DNA of 64,000 bases from Chloroflexota bacterium (GCA_026710945.1 JAPOQA010000050.1:1-64000), one strand, 5' to 3'. Shown: positions 9,277 to 18,001, counted from the stretch's first letter. Program-made: numbers and translations. Notes: generated by a model from the sequence alone, not told the origin.

Positions 9277-10479
9277 ATGTACGGTGTAATCTGGACGTAT
9301 CCCTGGGACGTGCTGGACGCAGGGATTGACACGGCGTTGGCGCGCATCGCCAATGAAGGCGGTATGCAGGCGGTTTCCCTGAGCCATAGCTACCACAACG
9401 TCAAGCATCTGCGGCCCCATAACCCAACAAGCAAGCTCTTTGTCGCCAACTCATCGGCAATCTACTTTCAACCCGATCTCAAACGTTACGGCGCCGTCAA
9501 GCCCATCGTCGCGCCGCTTGTGCAGGAAGATGACGGCATGCGTCGCATACGGGATGCGGTGGAGAGGCACGGCCTGGCGTATCACGCCTGGACCGTTACC
9601 CTGCACAACAGTGCGCTCGGCACGATCTATCCCGACATCAACACGCTCAATGCAATGGGCGACCGCATCCCGCACTACTTGTGCCCCAGCAATCCCGACG
9701 TGCGCGCGTATATTTCAGCACTGGTCGGTGACATTGCCGACAACCTCGCCCCCGCGCAGGTCGAACTGGAGTTTCTCCACTTCGGCACGTTCGAGCACGA
9801 CGTTCACCACGGCATTCCGAGCGTGGAGTTGGACCCTTTCACCGAATACCTGTTGGGTCTCTGCTTCTGCCCGCACTGCCTGAGCCGTGCCCAAAACGAA
9901 GGCGTGGACGGCGACGCCGTGCGCAACTGGGCACGGGACCACATCATCGACTACCTGGAAGGAGATCAGTTGCCGGCCCTTGGCGGCTTAGGCGACAACA
10001 TCGCCGGCCACGCGCTGACGTTTGCGGCCCTCGACGGCTACCTGCGCATGCGCATCGAAAGCGTCATGTCGTTGTGGGCGGACTGCAAACAGGCGCTGGG
10101 CGGGAAGTCGGACTTTGTGCCCATCGTCAATATGGGTGTGGGCATGCCGGAGCAGGCCGCCATAATCCAGGCGCTGGACGGCGTGGACATCGCCCGCGCC
10201 CTTGATGAGAACATCCCCAACGAACTGCTTGACTGCGCAGCGTACTCGCTTGACGGCCTCGTGCTGGCTCGCGCCGTACATGACTTGCAGCGCCTCGTGA
10301 ATGATCGCGTGCCCATCCGTGAGGGGTTGCGCCTCATTCCGCCGCAGGTGATTACGTCGGCGGACGTGGCGGGGCAGATTGCAAAGGTGCGCGCGCTCGG
10401 CATCGACCGGGTAAACGTGTACAACTACGGCCTGATGCGGCTGGCAAACCTGCACGCGGCCAAGCAGGCGTTGGCCTAG
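9277..10479 (+). CDS. Uncharacterised protein, possible TIM-barrel sugar enzyme
   Basis: About 400 residues from the internal ATG at 9277 (MYGVIWTYPWDVL); the frame opens earlier at 9253. I do not recognise a named family. The pattern looks like a (beta/alpha)8 enzyme: early VSLSHSYHN, then AYHAWTVTLHNS, VELEFLHFGTFEHDVHH with acidic and His residues at a strand end, a FCPHCLSRA Cys pair, FVPIVNMGVG, and a final INRVNVYNYGL-like strand. The FCPHC motif resembles Cys pairs seen in glycoside-hydrolase-like TIM barrels, but no catalytic residue can be assigned safely. It is soluble with no signal peptide. A polysaccharide-deacetylase-like gene follows 146 bases downstream, which suggests a carbohydrate role by context only. 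Confidence 0.55.
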   Translation: MYGVIWTYPWDVLDAGIDTALARIANEGGMQAVSLSHSYHNVKHLRPHNPTSKLFVANSSAIYFQPDLKRYGAVKPIVAPLVQEDDGMRRIRDAVERHGLAYHAWTVTLHNSALGTIYPDINTLNAMGDRIPHYLCPSNPDVRAYISALVGDIADNLAPAQVELEFLHFGTFEHDVHHGIPSVELDPFTEYLLGLCFCPHCLSRAQNEGVDGDAVRNWARDHIIDYLEGDQLPALGGLGDNIAGHALTFAALDGYLRMRIESVMSLWADCKQALGGKSDFVPIVNMGVGMPEQAAIIQALDGVDIARALDENIPNELLDCAAYSLDGLVLARAVHDLQRLVNDRVPIREGLRLIPPQVITSADVAGQIAKVRALGIDRVNVYNYGLMRLANLHAAKQALA

Positions 10480-10529
10480 CTGACTACTGCGCCGCTCCTT
10501 TAGCAACGCATGGTGCAAGCAAACTGAGC

Positions 10530-10563
10530 GGCGTAGGGGCACGATAAATCGTGCCCCTACGCC
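10530..10563. repeat. 16-bp perfect hairpin between genes
   Basis: Perfect inverted repeat GGCGTAGGGGCACGAT (10530-10545), AA loop, then its complement (10548-10563). There is no T tract. The GTAGGGGCACGAT hairpin type is a common dispersed short palindrome in many bacterial genomes. It lies between two same-strand genes and may attenuate transcription or be a REP-like repeat. Confidence 0.65.
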
Positions 10564-10624
10564 AGAATACATAGCATTCGTATCGCCGCAAAGTGTACGA
10601 ATTACGCAAATTGAGAAGACACAC

Positions 10625-11644
10625 ATGGTCAACATCACACGCTGGAAGTTCGGTAAACGCTGGGTGTACTCCACTACCTACGACGAAGTAGTGACCTCGA
10701 CCGTGGACAACGGGCTCGCGATCCACGAGCAATTTGGCGCGCCGGGGCACCTGACGGTAGTCGTGGGGCAGATGGGCGAACCCCGCGACGTACCCAACAG
10801 CGGCTACGACGCCACCTACACGCACGTTTCGGTGGCTGAGTGCAAGCTGGCGCAGCGGTATGGCTGGTCGGTGTCCTCCCACTCCATGACCCACAACAAG
10901 CTGCCCGGCAGCATGGCCGTGCCGGAGAACGCGCGGATCGAGGTGGTGGATTCCGCGAAGCTGCTGGAGGAGCGGCTGGGCACGCCGGTTACCACATTCA
11001 TCGCGCCCGGCAACGATCACTGCCTGCAGTATGCGTGGCCGCTGGCCGAGGAGGCCGGATATCTAAGCATGTTTGGCGTGCGCGACCAGCTCAACTATCC
11101 CGATACGGACCTCATGCAGCTCTGCCGTCCGGTGGTCTACCATAAGCTGGATGATTACAACCGGAGTTACGATCCCTACCGGCTCGTCTATCGCGCCCGC
11201 GAAACGGGCGGGTGGATTGTGGACTACACCCACGCGGTGCAGGACGAACTCGTCATCCCCAACCGTGAACTGACACCCGCCGAGCTCGGCAACCGTTTGG
11301 AAGCCGTGACGCGCGTCGGCGGCGATGAAGTCTGGCTGGCGGTGCCGGAGGAGGTGGTGGACTACCTCATCATGGCGCGAGAGACGACGGTCGCAGACGA
11401 GCAACGCTCGCCGACAGCCATCACCTACCGCCTGGCAGCACCAGCCATACCGGAGCGCATCCAATGGCACACCCTGACGTTCACCTGCGCGGTACCCCAA
11501 GAGTGGCAGGATGTTGCTGTACAGGTTACGGATGCGGACGAACATGAACCGGTGGTTGTTGACCGAATCGATGACACGACCATCCGCTACAGCCACAGCG
11601 TTTCCGACGGCCAGCGCGTGACGGTTGCGCCGCAGAAGTCTTAG
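10625..11644 (+). CDS. Divergent polysaccharide deacetylase-like protein
   Basis: A 339-residue cytoplasmic-looking protein with a NodB-like core. The second family motif is clear, SSHSMTHNKL with the metal-type His-x3-His, and so is the later TTFIAPGNDHCLQYAWPLAEEAGY, which matches the R/APG and substrate region of carbohydrate esterase 4. The first motif, normally TFDDG, appears only as STTYDE, so one catalytic acid may be changed or shifted. A C-terminal beta domain (about 250-339) follows the barrel. There is no signal peptide. It sits downstream of the unknown TIM-barrel-like gene and upstream of a small coiled-coil gene. It could be an enzyme with altered metal site or a deacylase of small molecules. 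Confidence 0.65.
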   Translation: MVNITRWKFGKRWVYSTTYDEVVTSTVDNGLAIHEQFGAPGHLTVVVGQMGEPRDVPNSGYDATYTHVSVAECKLAQRYGWSVSSHSMTHNKLPGSMAVPENARIEVVDSAKLLEERLGTPVTTFIAPGNDHCLQYAWPLAEEAGYLSMFGVRDQLNYPDTDLMQLCRPVVYHKLDDYNRSYDPYRLVYRARETGGWIVDYTHAVQDELVIPNRELTPAELGNRLEAVTRVGGDEVWLAVPEEVVDYLIMARETTVADEQRSPTAITYRLAAPAIPERIQWHTLTFTCAVPQEWQDVAVQVTDADEHEPVVVDRIDDTTIRYSHSVSDGQRVTVAPQKS

Positions 11645-11721
11645 CCCAGAGCAATTGACTTTTGGGTTTATGGCGTGGATAGTAGAAGTGTGCACAGGTC
11701 ACACTAGACAGAGGGTCAAGG

Positions 11722-12153
11722 ATGCTAGATACGTACCGGGCGGTCAAGGCACTGACGGCCGTGGGCTTCACGGAGACTCAGGCCCAGACCCTGATTGAAA
11801 CCGTTGGCGAAGGGCGTGGCGACCTGGCGACGAAGGACGACATAGACAGGTTGGCACAGGTGACGAAAGCCGACATAAACGGGTTGACACAGGCGACAAA
11901 AGCCGACGTAGACAGGTTGGCACAAGCGACGAGAGACGACGTAGACAGGTTGGCACAAGCGACAAAAGCCGACCTGAATAGTTTGGATGAGAGGGTAAGC
12001 AGTCTGGAAGTTGCGGTAGTTGGATTGCGCGCCGACTTTCAGGCGCTGGAGGTGCGTATTGAGCGGCGCCTTACGAACTTAATTCTCCAACTTGCGATAC
12101 TTCAGGTCATGGTGGGTGGACTCATCGTAGCAGCGCTGAAACTGCTTCCGTAA
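11722..12153 (+). CDS. Small coiled-coil membrane-anchored protein with 11-residue repeats
   Basis: A 143-residue protein in three parts. Residues 1-35 form a short helical head (TAVGFTETQAQTLIETVGEG), 40-110 a coiled coil, and 117-143 one C-terminal hydrophobic segment (LILQLAILQVMVGGLIVAAL) that should anchor it in the membrane. The coiled coil holds four near-identical 11-residue units of the form DVDRLAQATKA, encoded by 33-bp tandem DNA repeats at 11839-11970; an 11-residue period is a hendecad coiled coil. The plan is like DUF1640-type proteins. A shorter relative with the same head and tail lies at 29224-29457. Function is unknown; an oligomeric membrane scaffold is my inference. Confidence 0.75.
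   Translation: MLDTYRAVKALTAVGFTETQAQTLIETVGEGRGDLATKDDIDRLAQVTKADINGLTQATKADVDRLAQATRDDVDRLAQATKADLNSLDERVSSLEVAVVGLRADFQALEVRIERRLTNLILQLAILQVMVGGLIVAALKLLP
11839..11970 (+). repeat. Four 33-bp tandem repeats inside a coiled-coil gene
   Basis: Four direct units (starting at 11839, 11872, 11905 and 11938), each in frame and coding for 11 residues like DxDRLAQATKA. The DNA units differ at only a few positions, so they arose by recent duplication and their copy number may vary between strains. Confidence 0.9.
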
Positions 12154-12250
12154 CTGAGAACCTCGCACCCGCGTAGAAATCCATCTCGTGCTCCGCTATT
12201 GACGGCGCAGATTCCTCACGCTTTAGTTAGCAGATTCAGGAGCGCTAGCC

Positions 12251-13573
12251 GTGTCTTCCCAGGATTTGCCCGCTACAGAGCTAAGAGACATTGTCTGTCA
12301 GGCAGCCGCAGCACAGGACGAGGCCACCACGTTCCTTAAGGTACTCGTCGCGTGCGAAACCGCTGTGCTGAGTCCCGTGACCCCGGCATTCCTCGCCGAG
12401 ACGCGCAAGTGCCGCAGTCTGGTAGCGGATTTCTTGCACGGGCTCGGGTGTGAAATCCACGAGTGGGAGACGCAGCACGGGTACCCCACCCTGGCGGCGC
12501 GGTTGCCCGGCAGCGGCGGCGGCAGATCGCTGACCTTCACCGGTCACATCGACGTGGTTCCGGTCGGTGATACGTCGGCGTGGTCCCGTGACCCCTGGGC
12601 GGGTGAGCTTGAAGACGGCAGGCTCTATGGGCGCGGCACTGCGGACATGAAGGCCGGTCTCGTGAGCATGCTCTATGCCGCCAAGTCCGTGCTGGACGCC
12701 GGGTATCGTCCGAAGGGTGACGTGTGGTTCCACGTGGTGAGCGACGAGGAGCTGGTGGGCAACGGCACGCGGGACTGCATCGCGAAGTTTCCGGCCACCG
12801 ACGCCGTGCTCGACGCCGAACCCACTGATTTGACCATCATCCCCACCGAGGGCGGACTGGAGCACCTGCGCATCGAGATCGAGGGCCGCGAGGCCCATGC
12901 CGGCAGCCGCTGGCGCAACCTGGCGCCCGGCGAGAATGGCCCCGGCGTCAATGCCGTGGAAAAAGGCGTGAAGCTTGTCACCGCCATCCAGGACCTGGAA
13001 CGACAGTGGGTGAACCGCAAGTCGCACCCGCTCTTTCCGCCCGGGTACAACTCCATACTGCCCGCTATTTTCATTGGCGGTCCCGGCGGTGGGCAGGACG
13101 GCCAACTCAACGTGGTGAACAATCCCGGCACCATGGCGAATTACTGCGCTATCGAATACAACATCTGGTACTACCCGGACGAACCGTGTGAACAGGTGAA
13201 GGCGGACTTCGAAGCGTATGTGCACGCCGTCTGCCAGACCGACGAGTGGCTGAAGGAGCACCCACCGAAGCTCACGTGGGGCCTCCGCGACGTGACGTTT
13301 CCGGCCTTCGAGACCGCCCCCGATCATCCCTTCATCGAATTGCTTGCGCAGAGTGTCCGGCAGACCGGCCTGCAGCCTGACATCAAGGGGTTTTCCGCTG
13401 CCAGCGACCTCGCCTGGTATGCCCAAGCGGAGTTGCCCGGCTGCCTCTTCGGCCCCGGCGGTATTGCCCAGGCGCATAGCCCGGATGAGTATGTGTCGCT
13501 CGCCGACTTCTACCGCGCAATTGAGATCTGCGCCCTACAGCTTGCCGGCTGGTGCGGCGTAGAGAAGGGATAG
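12251..13573 (+). CDS. M20 family metallopeptidase / deacylase (ArgE-DapE type)
   Basis: A 440-residue co-catalytic zinc hydrolase of the M20 family, which cleaves amide bonds in N-acyl amino acids, N-succinyl-diaminopimelate or dipeptides. Visible: TFTGHIDVVPVGD (metal His and following catalytic Asp), LYGRGTADMKAGL (bridging Asp), VVSDEELVGNGT (general base Glu and metal Glu), and a late AHSPDEYV (metal His). A dimerisation domain sits between about 205 and 320. The start is a GTG with AGGAG eight bases upstream. Next to an aspartoacylase-like gene it may belong to N-acyl amino-acid or peptide use. Substrate cannot be chosen among ArgE, DapE and related types. Confidence 0.9.
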   Translation: MSSQDLPATELRDIVCQAAAAQDEATTFLKVLVACETAVLSPVTPAFLAETRKCRSLVADFLHGLGCEIHEWETQHGYPTLAARLPGSGGGRSLTFTGHIDVVPVGDTSAWSRDPWAGELEDGRLYGRGTADMKAGLVSMLYAAKSVLDAGYRPKGDVWFHVVSDEELVGNGTRDCIAKFPATDAVLDAEPTDLTIIPTEGGLEHLRIEIEGREAHAGSRWRNLAPGENGPGVNAVEKGVKLVTAIQDLERQWVNRKSHPLFPPGYNSILPAIFIGGPGGGQDGQLNVVNNPGTMANYCAIEYNIWYYPDEPCEQVKADFEAYVHAVCQTDEWLKEHPPKLTWGLRDVTFPAFETAPDHPFIELLAQSVRQTGLQPDIKGFSAASDLAWYAQAELPGCLFGPGGIAQAHSPDEYVSLADFYRAIEICALQLAGWCGVEKG

Positions 13574-13894
13574 AGCGGATGCCTGCAAGACAAGTCAGCA
13601 ACAGGAATTCGATGCGTTGACAAACCTATGGGGTTGTCACACTGCCCGAATTCCTCTGCTGTAGTCGAAAACTTGGCTACCTTGATCGATCCGGTAGGTA
13701 TCTAGGTCCGGGAAGAAGTACGTCATTCCGGCGAAAAGCCTGCCCCGTACTCGATACGGGGTCGGAATCCAGTTGGCTTTGGGGATGAGCAGTAGCAGTG
13801 CGGAGAAGTCTCTTCACCCCGGTCCCAGGCAACGTACATCGGAGAGGAAGGGAATCCGCAGCGTTCATTGGATTGAGTGTAGTTCACGGCGAGA
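13574..13894. other. Intergenic region with short repeats, no gene seen
   Basis: Contains a GTCATTCCGGCGAAAAGCC...GGAATCCAG type dispersed palindrome (about 13722-13771) with an inserted CTCGATACGGGG hairpin, both common repeat modules in this window. No supported coding frame. Confidence 0.6.
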
Positions 13895-14863
13895 ATGAAT
13901 AGCACCTCTAGTGACATTGACAGATACGCGCAAGCGAGCGTACAGCAGGCTACTGTCGGCTTTCTACTAACCGACGGTTCAAGCGTGAAGATTCCCCTGA
14001 CGCGAATCTTCGGCCATACGCCAAGGCCAAGAGTCGTTGTCGTCGCGGGCGTGCATGGCGACGAGTTGGTGGGACCGCACACCTTGGTCGAACTGGCGCA
14101 AGAGCTTGCGCCTAGCGCGTTGCGCGGCACGGTCGTGCTGGTGCCGAGCGCCAATCCGCTCGCCTTTGCTGCCGGTCAGCGCAGAGCGCCGGAGGACGAT
14201 CTCGACCTGAACCGCATCTTCCCCGGCAAGAGTGGCGGCTCGGCAACAGAGCGCATTGCCCACAGCCTCGCCACGTCGGTCGTCGGTGACGCTGACATGG
14301 TAATGGACCTACACAGCGCCGGTCGCGAAGGCGATCTGGTGCCGCTAAGCGGCTTTCGTGAGGCTCACGACGACTGCGCCCGCCGCTCGGCGCGGGCAGC
14401 CGCTGCCTTTGGGCTGGAATACGACTGGATGATGCGCTGGTCGCCGGGGACGCTCTCCACCTGGGCCAATCAACAAGGCATCCCCGCGGTGGGCTGCGAG
14501 GTGGGCGGCCGCGGCACGGCCACGCGAGAGCAGATCGATCTTTACAAGGCGGGTGTCATCCGCTGCTTGCGGCACCTCGGCATGCTCGAGCCGCCGCTGG
14601 AGGTCGCGTTGCCGCCCAAGGTGTGGACGCAAGAGTATTTAACCGCCCCGTGCAGCGGCCTGCTGGAAGTCCTCGTCGAACCCGGTCAGGAAGTCGCAAG
14701 TGGCGAAACGCTCGCCCGCGTGCGCGATCTCTGGGGCAACGTGTGCGGCAACGTCACCGCGCCACGGCACGGCACAATCATGTACACACGGGTAATGCAG
14801 TCTGTAGATGAAGGTGAAAACGTCTTCTGGCTGGGACGGCAGGAAGAGAATCCGTGCTACTAG
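13895..14863 (+). CDS. Succinylglutamate desuccinylase / aspartoacylase family protein
   Basis: A 322-residue zinc carboxypeptidase-like deacylase of the AstE/AspA family. The zinc ligands are visible as GVHGDEL (His and Glu) and MDLHSAGREGD (His). The substrate-side DLDLNRIFPG motif, with Asn-Arg, is also present. A C-terminal beta-barrel-like lid (about 245-315) contains PCSGLLEVLVEPGQEV, which resembles a lipoyl/biotinyl-like hammerhead fold seen in this family. It probably removes an acyl group from an acylated amino acid. The gene follows the M20 hydrolase in the same direction after a 320-base gap, so they may act on related compounds but need not be one transcript. Confidence 0.85.
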   Translation: MNSTSSDIDRYAQASVQQATVGFLLTDGSSVKIPLTRIFGHTPRPRVVVVAGVHGDELVGPHTLVELAQELAPSALRGTVVLVPSANPLAFAAGQRRAPEDDLDLNRIFPGKSGGSATERIAHSLATSVVGDADMVMDLHSAGREGDLVPLSGFREAHDDCARRSARAAAAFGLEYDWMMRWSPGTLSTWANQQGIPAVGCEVGGRGTATREQIDLYKAGVIRCLRHLGMLEPPLEVALPPKVWTQEYLTAPCSGLLEVLVEPGQEVASGETLARVRDLWGNVCGNVTAPRHGTIMYTRVMQSVDEGENVFWLGRQEENPCY

Positions 14864-14907
14864 TCCGCATGCAGCACGAGGCGTTGGCCCCGTTCAGTTC
14901 GATACGA

Positions 14908-15255
14908 TTAAGCACACCCTTCTACTAAGAGGGAGCGAACTTCTCGGGCGAGAGTTGGGAGTTTCGTTTCAACTACGTCCCACACCAGGCGGTCGTCCAC
15001 GTCGGTGTATTGGTGGATCAAGATGTTGCGGAAAGCGATGATGCGTTGGTTATCGCTTATTCGTTCCGCCACCAACGCGTCGACTTTGACCAGCCGATTC
15101 ATTGCCTCTCCGATAATTTCGCACTGCCGCTCTACCGCGGAACGCAGCATGGCGTCACGTCCATAATCTGCAAACGTCCTGCCATGCGTAAAGTCAGTAA
15201 GCAAGTTTACAGCATGTTGGATGTCATAGAGGTACTTCTTAGCCTCAAGTCTCAT
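14908..15255 (-). CDS. HepT-like HEPN toxin (DUF86 family)
   Basis: About 115 residues from the ATG at 15255. This is an all-helical HEPN domain protein with the RNase motif R-x4-H-x-Y seen as RNILIHQY near residue 80. In known MntA-HepT pairs, HepT is an RNA-cleaving or growth-arresting toxin that the antitoxin blocks by adding AMP groups to the Tyr of this motif. The start overlaps the end of the upstream mntA-like gene by 11 bases (15245-15255), so the pair is translationally coupled, antitoxin first, as in the family. It is convergent with the aspartoacylase-like gene, 44 bases from its end. Confidence 0.88.
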   Translation of the reverse strand: MRLEAKKYLYDIQHAVNLLTDFTHGRTFADYGRDAMLRSAVERQCEIIGEAMNRLVKVDALVAERISDNQRIIAFRNILIHQYTDVDDRLVWDVVETKLPTLAREVRSLLVEGCA

Positions 15256-15556
15256 AGAGGGGCGTCCTTGTAGCCTCAACTGCTTCCAAGAAGTACGGGT
15301 TCTTGATGGCCGACTCGACTACCAGGTCCACCGGCCTCTTGAAAAGCCGCTGCAGGGCTTCAAGCAGACCAAAGTACGTGTTGGCGTAGACGCCTGGTGG
15401 CAGGGTCTTAAATTCCACCACAAAGTCGAGGTCGCTTGCCTCCGAGAAGCTCCGGCCGGTCGCGGCTGAGCCAAACAGGGCAAGCCGCCGGACTTGGTAG
15501 CGGCGGCAGAGCCGTTCCAAATCGGCGGCCCGTTCGTTAATGACCGGGTGCGGCAC
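15245..15556 (-). CDS. MntA-like nucleotidyltransferase antitoxin
   Basis: A 103-residue minimal nucleotidyltransferase. The catalytic signature GS-x9..10-D-x-D is plain: LFGSAATGRSFSEASDLDF, with Asp residues that bind Mg-ATP, followed by the family strand DLVVE near residue 80. In characterised pairs this enzyme AMPylates HepT and so neutralises it. Its stop lies inside the start of the hepT-like gene. Such pairs are widespread in archaea and bacteria and move by transfer. Confidence 0.88.
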   Translation of the reverse strand: MPHPVINERAADLERLCRRYQVRRLALFGSAATGRSFSEASDLDFVVEFKTLPPGVYANTYFGLLEALQRLFKRPVDLVVESAIKNPYFLEAVEATRTPLYET

Positions 15557-15638
15557 AACGCCCTCCCGCTATTGCAAGCATCAGACGTACTCTCATTGCT
15601 CTCTCCGGCCGTTGACCCGGTCTGGGGCGCAGCAAGTG

Positions 15639-16211
15639 TCAGGTGATCGCTTTGAAATACCCTGCAATGTGCCTATCGTAGTCTGCGGTGTGCCGGAAGG
15701 CCTTGGCGGCAAGTCGCGTGCGGAGAGCGGCATCCACCTGGCCATTGGCGAGCGCGTCGAGCACCGGCGCGTAGTCACTCGGATCAACCACTACCAGCAC
15801 GGAATCGGCGTTCTTGGCTGCGGCGCGGATGAGCGTGGGGCCGCCGATGTCGATATTCTCAACGATCACTTCGTGTCCGGCCCCGCTGTTCAGAGTTTCC
15901 ACAAAGGGATAGAGGTTCCCGGCCACCACGTCCACGGGCGCGATGGCGTGGTCGCGCAGTGTTTGCACGTGCTCGGGGTCGTCCTGCCGCGCCAGAATGC
16001 CGGCGTGTACCGCCGGGTGGAGTGTCTTTACACGCCCATCCAGAATCTCGGGAAAGCCGGTAACGTCACTGATGCCGACGACGGGGATGCCCGCTGCTTC
16101 TATCGCACCCTGGGTCCCGCCGGTAGAGACGATTTCACATCCCAACTTGGCTAGCCCTGCCGCAAACTCGACGATGCCGGTCTTGTCGAATACGCTCAGA
16201 ATCGCACGCAT
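15639..16211 (-). CDS. Stand-alone IMP cyclohydrolase domain (PurH N-terminal half)
   Basis: About 190 residues from the ATG at 16211. It matches the N-terminal methylglyoxal-synthase-like half of the bifunctional purine enzyme PurH, which closes FAICAR to IMP. Seen: ILSVFDKTGI, EIVSTGGTQGAI, VTGFPEILDGRVKTLHP, AGNLYPF, IENIDIGGPTLIRAAAKN-like region, and the end AFRHTADYDRHIAGYF. In the usual fused protein (about 520 residues) an AICAR formyltransferase domain follows at this point; here a normal stop codon comes instead and no second half lies next to it. So the two activities are either on separate genes, as in some bacteria, or this copy is truncated. Confidence 0.88.
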   Translation of the reverse strand: MRAILSVFDKTGIVEFAAGLAKLGCEIVSTGGTQGAIEAAGIPVVGISDVTGFPEILDGRVKTLHPAVHAGILARQDDPEHVQTLRDHAIAPVDVVAGNLYPFVETLNSGAGHEVIVENIDIGGPTLIRAAAKNADSVLVVVDPSDYAPVLDALANGQVDAALRTRLAAKAFRHTADYDRHIAGYFKAIT

Positions 16212-16682
16212 GGGTCCAGCTAACCTCAACTTCACGTGTAGAAATAGGAGTCCGCTTTCGCGGGAATAACGGTCGTCTGCCGTGCGGCGGGCTCACCGCA
16301 TTGCCCTTCGCATCAGTAATTATACACGTGTTCGGGCCGTACCACTGACACTTGTTTTACCCATAGATGCTGCCAGTTAGCGCGTGATCTGGAGATTCCT
16401 GACAATTCGTATGCTGCGGGAGATTATCTCGCTCACTGGGCATAGACTAGACGATATACAGCACATGTAGTTAAGATAGGCAAAGCAAGCCACCTTCGCC
16501 GATCCGCCGCGGCGGACGTCTGAGGCCCAGCAAACCTAACTGCACTTGTTCAGTTGCCTCGCCTTTGGCGACAACCGCGTTCCCGTGATATCAACTGCCA
16601 ACGGCGTGCGTGCACGCCTCCTATTTGCTATGCAGATTGTAGAGTTCTAGGTCAATGCTACGACCCAACTAAGGATGTGACT
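16212..16682. other. Intergenic promoter region, no gene seen
   Basis: Divergent region between the IMP cyclohydrolase and dehydrogenase genes. Apart from a short GCTTTCGCGGGAAT palindromic fragment near 16253-16266, no repeat, RNA gene or coding frame could be supported. Confidence 0.5.
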
Positions 16683-17648
16683 ATGGCAGACAAACGTTTG
16701 AAATTCGTCGTACCCGGTGATTCTCCGCCCCAGATTCAGGGCTCGCCACATCTGGAGCGGCTCAAGCCGTACGGCGACGTTGACCTCTATCTCGACCGAC
16801 CACAGAGCATGGAGGATCAGCTCAAGCGCGTGGAAGGCGCACACGTCATCTTGAACACGCGCGGGGCGATCAAGTGGTTTGCGCCGGCGCTGCAGGCCCT
16901 GCCCGACCTGCGCCTCATTGCCACGTGCTCCATTGGCGTCGACTCGATTGACGTTGAGGCGGCGCGGGCGTGCGGCGTAGCCGTGGCCAACCAGCCGGGG
17001 CGGACGGCCCCCGTGGTTGCCGAACACATCATCGCGCTCATGTTTGCCGTCGCCAAACGCACGGCGTTCCAGACCGGCGAACTCAAGGCCGGTCGGTGGA
17101 CACTCAAGCAGAACGTCATGCTCAGCGGCAAGACGCTCGGCGTCGTCGGCACGGGCAACGTGGGCCGTGAAGTCGCCCGCGTTGCCAATCTACTCGGCAT
17201 GCGCTGCCTGGCGTGGACCTTCAATTCGTCGCCGGAACGGGCACGCGAACTCGGGGTTGAGTTTGTTGAACTCGAGCAACTGCTGCGGGAATCCGACGTT
17301 GTGAGCTTGCACGTGCGGCTCAGTGATGAAAGTCATCACCTCATCGGTGCGCGGGAACTCGGCTTGATGAAGCCGGGCGCGCTCCTCATAAACGCCGGTA
17401 GAGGTGACTTGGTGGATACCGCCGCTCTGGTTGCTGCGCTGCAATCCGAGCACCTGGCCGGCGCCGCTCTTGATGTCTTCGATCAGGAGCCCCTGCCGCC
17501 CGATCACCCAATCTTGACCTGCGATCAGGTGGTTCTCACACCGCACCTGGCCGACCAGACTCCGGAAGGCATCGAGTTGCTGAACGAGGGCGCTGTCTCG
17601 AACACCATCGCCTTCCTGGAAGGCCGTCCGCAGAACATCGTCACGTAG
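16683..17648 (+). CDS. D-isomer specific 2-hydroxyacid dehydrogenase
   Basis: About 321 residues from the ATG at 16683; the frame is open further upstream but that part is not protein-like. NAD-dependent oxidoreductase of the D-3-phosphoglycerate / glyoxylate / D-lactate dehydrogenase family. Visible: the substrate loop IATCSIGVDSIDVEAA, the Rossmann motif GKTLGVVGTGNVGREVAR, the Arg-containing NAGRGDLVDTAAL, the Glu in DVFDQEPLP and the catalytic His in TPHLADQTPEG. An AAGG site precedes the start. There is no regulatory ACT domain, so it is not a full-length SerA with feedback control. The substrate is open. Confidence 0.88.
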   Translation: MADKRLKFVVPGDSPPQIQGSPHLERLKPYGDVDLYLDRPQSMEDQLKRVEGAHVILNTRGAIKWFAPALQALPDLRLIATCSIGVDSIDVEAARACGVAVANQPGRTAPVVAEHIIALMFAVAKRTAFQTGELKAGRWTLKQNVMLSGKTLGVVGTGNVGREVARVANLLGMRCLAWTFNSSPERARELGVEFVELEQLLRESDVVSLHVRLSDESHHLIGARELGLMKPGALLINAGRGDLVDTAALVAALQSEHLAGAALDVFDQEPLPPDHPILTCDQVVLTPHLADQTPEGIELLNEGAVSNTIAFLEGRPQNIVT

Positions 17649-17731
17649 AAGGTCCGCGTTCATCCCGAATCCGTCACTCCGGGGAAAGCCGGAGTCCAGC
17701 GGTGACGTAAAGACGGATTTCGGCTTTCGCC

Positions 17732-18001
17732 GGAATTGTAAATGTCAGGTAATTCGTTGACAGATTTGAGAACAAAAGCAACCTTCCGCAGTGCTAGACA
17801 TGACTCGTACAAATGTCATTCCGAACGAAGCGCAGCGGAGTGAGGAATCTAGAGTACTGTGCCGTATGGGCCATGTTCGACATTGATTCTAGATTCCGCG
17901 AACATCGTTCGACGCTCCGCTCGGAATGACATGCCTGTCAACTCCTCAGAATGGAAAGCGGATTCTGTCAACGAATTACTCAACACTTACAGGAATGACA
18001 G
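17732..18001. repeat. Composite inverted-repeat element A (MITE-like)
   Basis: A 270-bp element with outer inverted arms and an inner palindrome. The left arm (about 17732-17767) contains GGTAATTCGTTGACAGA, the right arm (about 17961-18001) its inverted partner TCTGTCAACGAATTACTCAA. The inner palindrome (17813-17932) begins ATGTCATTCCGAACG and ends CTCGGAATGACAT, with a TCTAGATTCCGCG core. Related copies are at 38131-38403 and 60411-60695. It carries no gene. The design is like a non-autonomous transposable element. Intergenic space 17649-18179 otherwise holds only a GGATTTCGGCTTTCGCCGG-type short palindrome at its left. Confidence 0.8.

Noticed and set aside
12281-13477. Long minus-strand open frame (398 codons)
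   Set aside because: Antisense to the M20 hydrolase gene, which has all metal-binding motifs.
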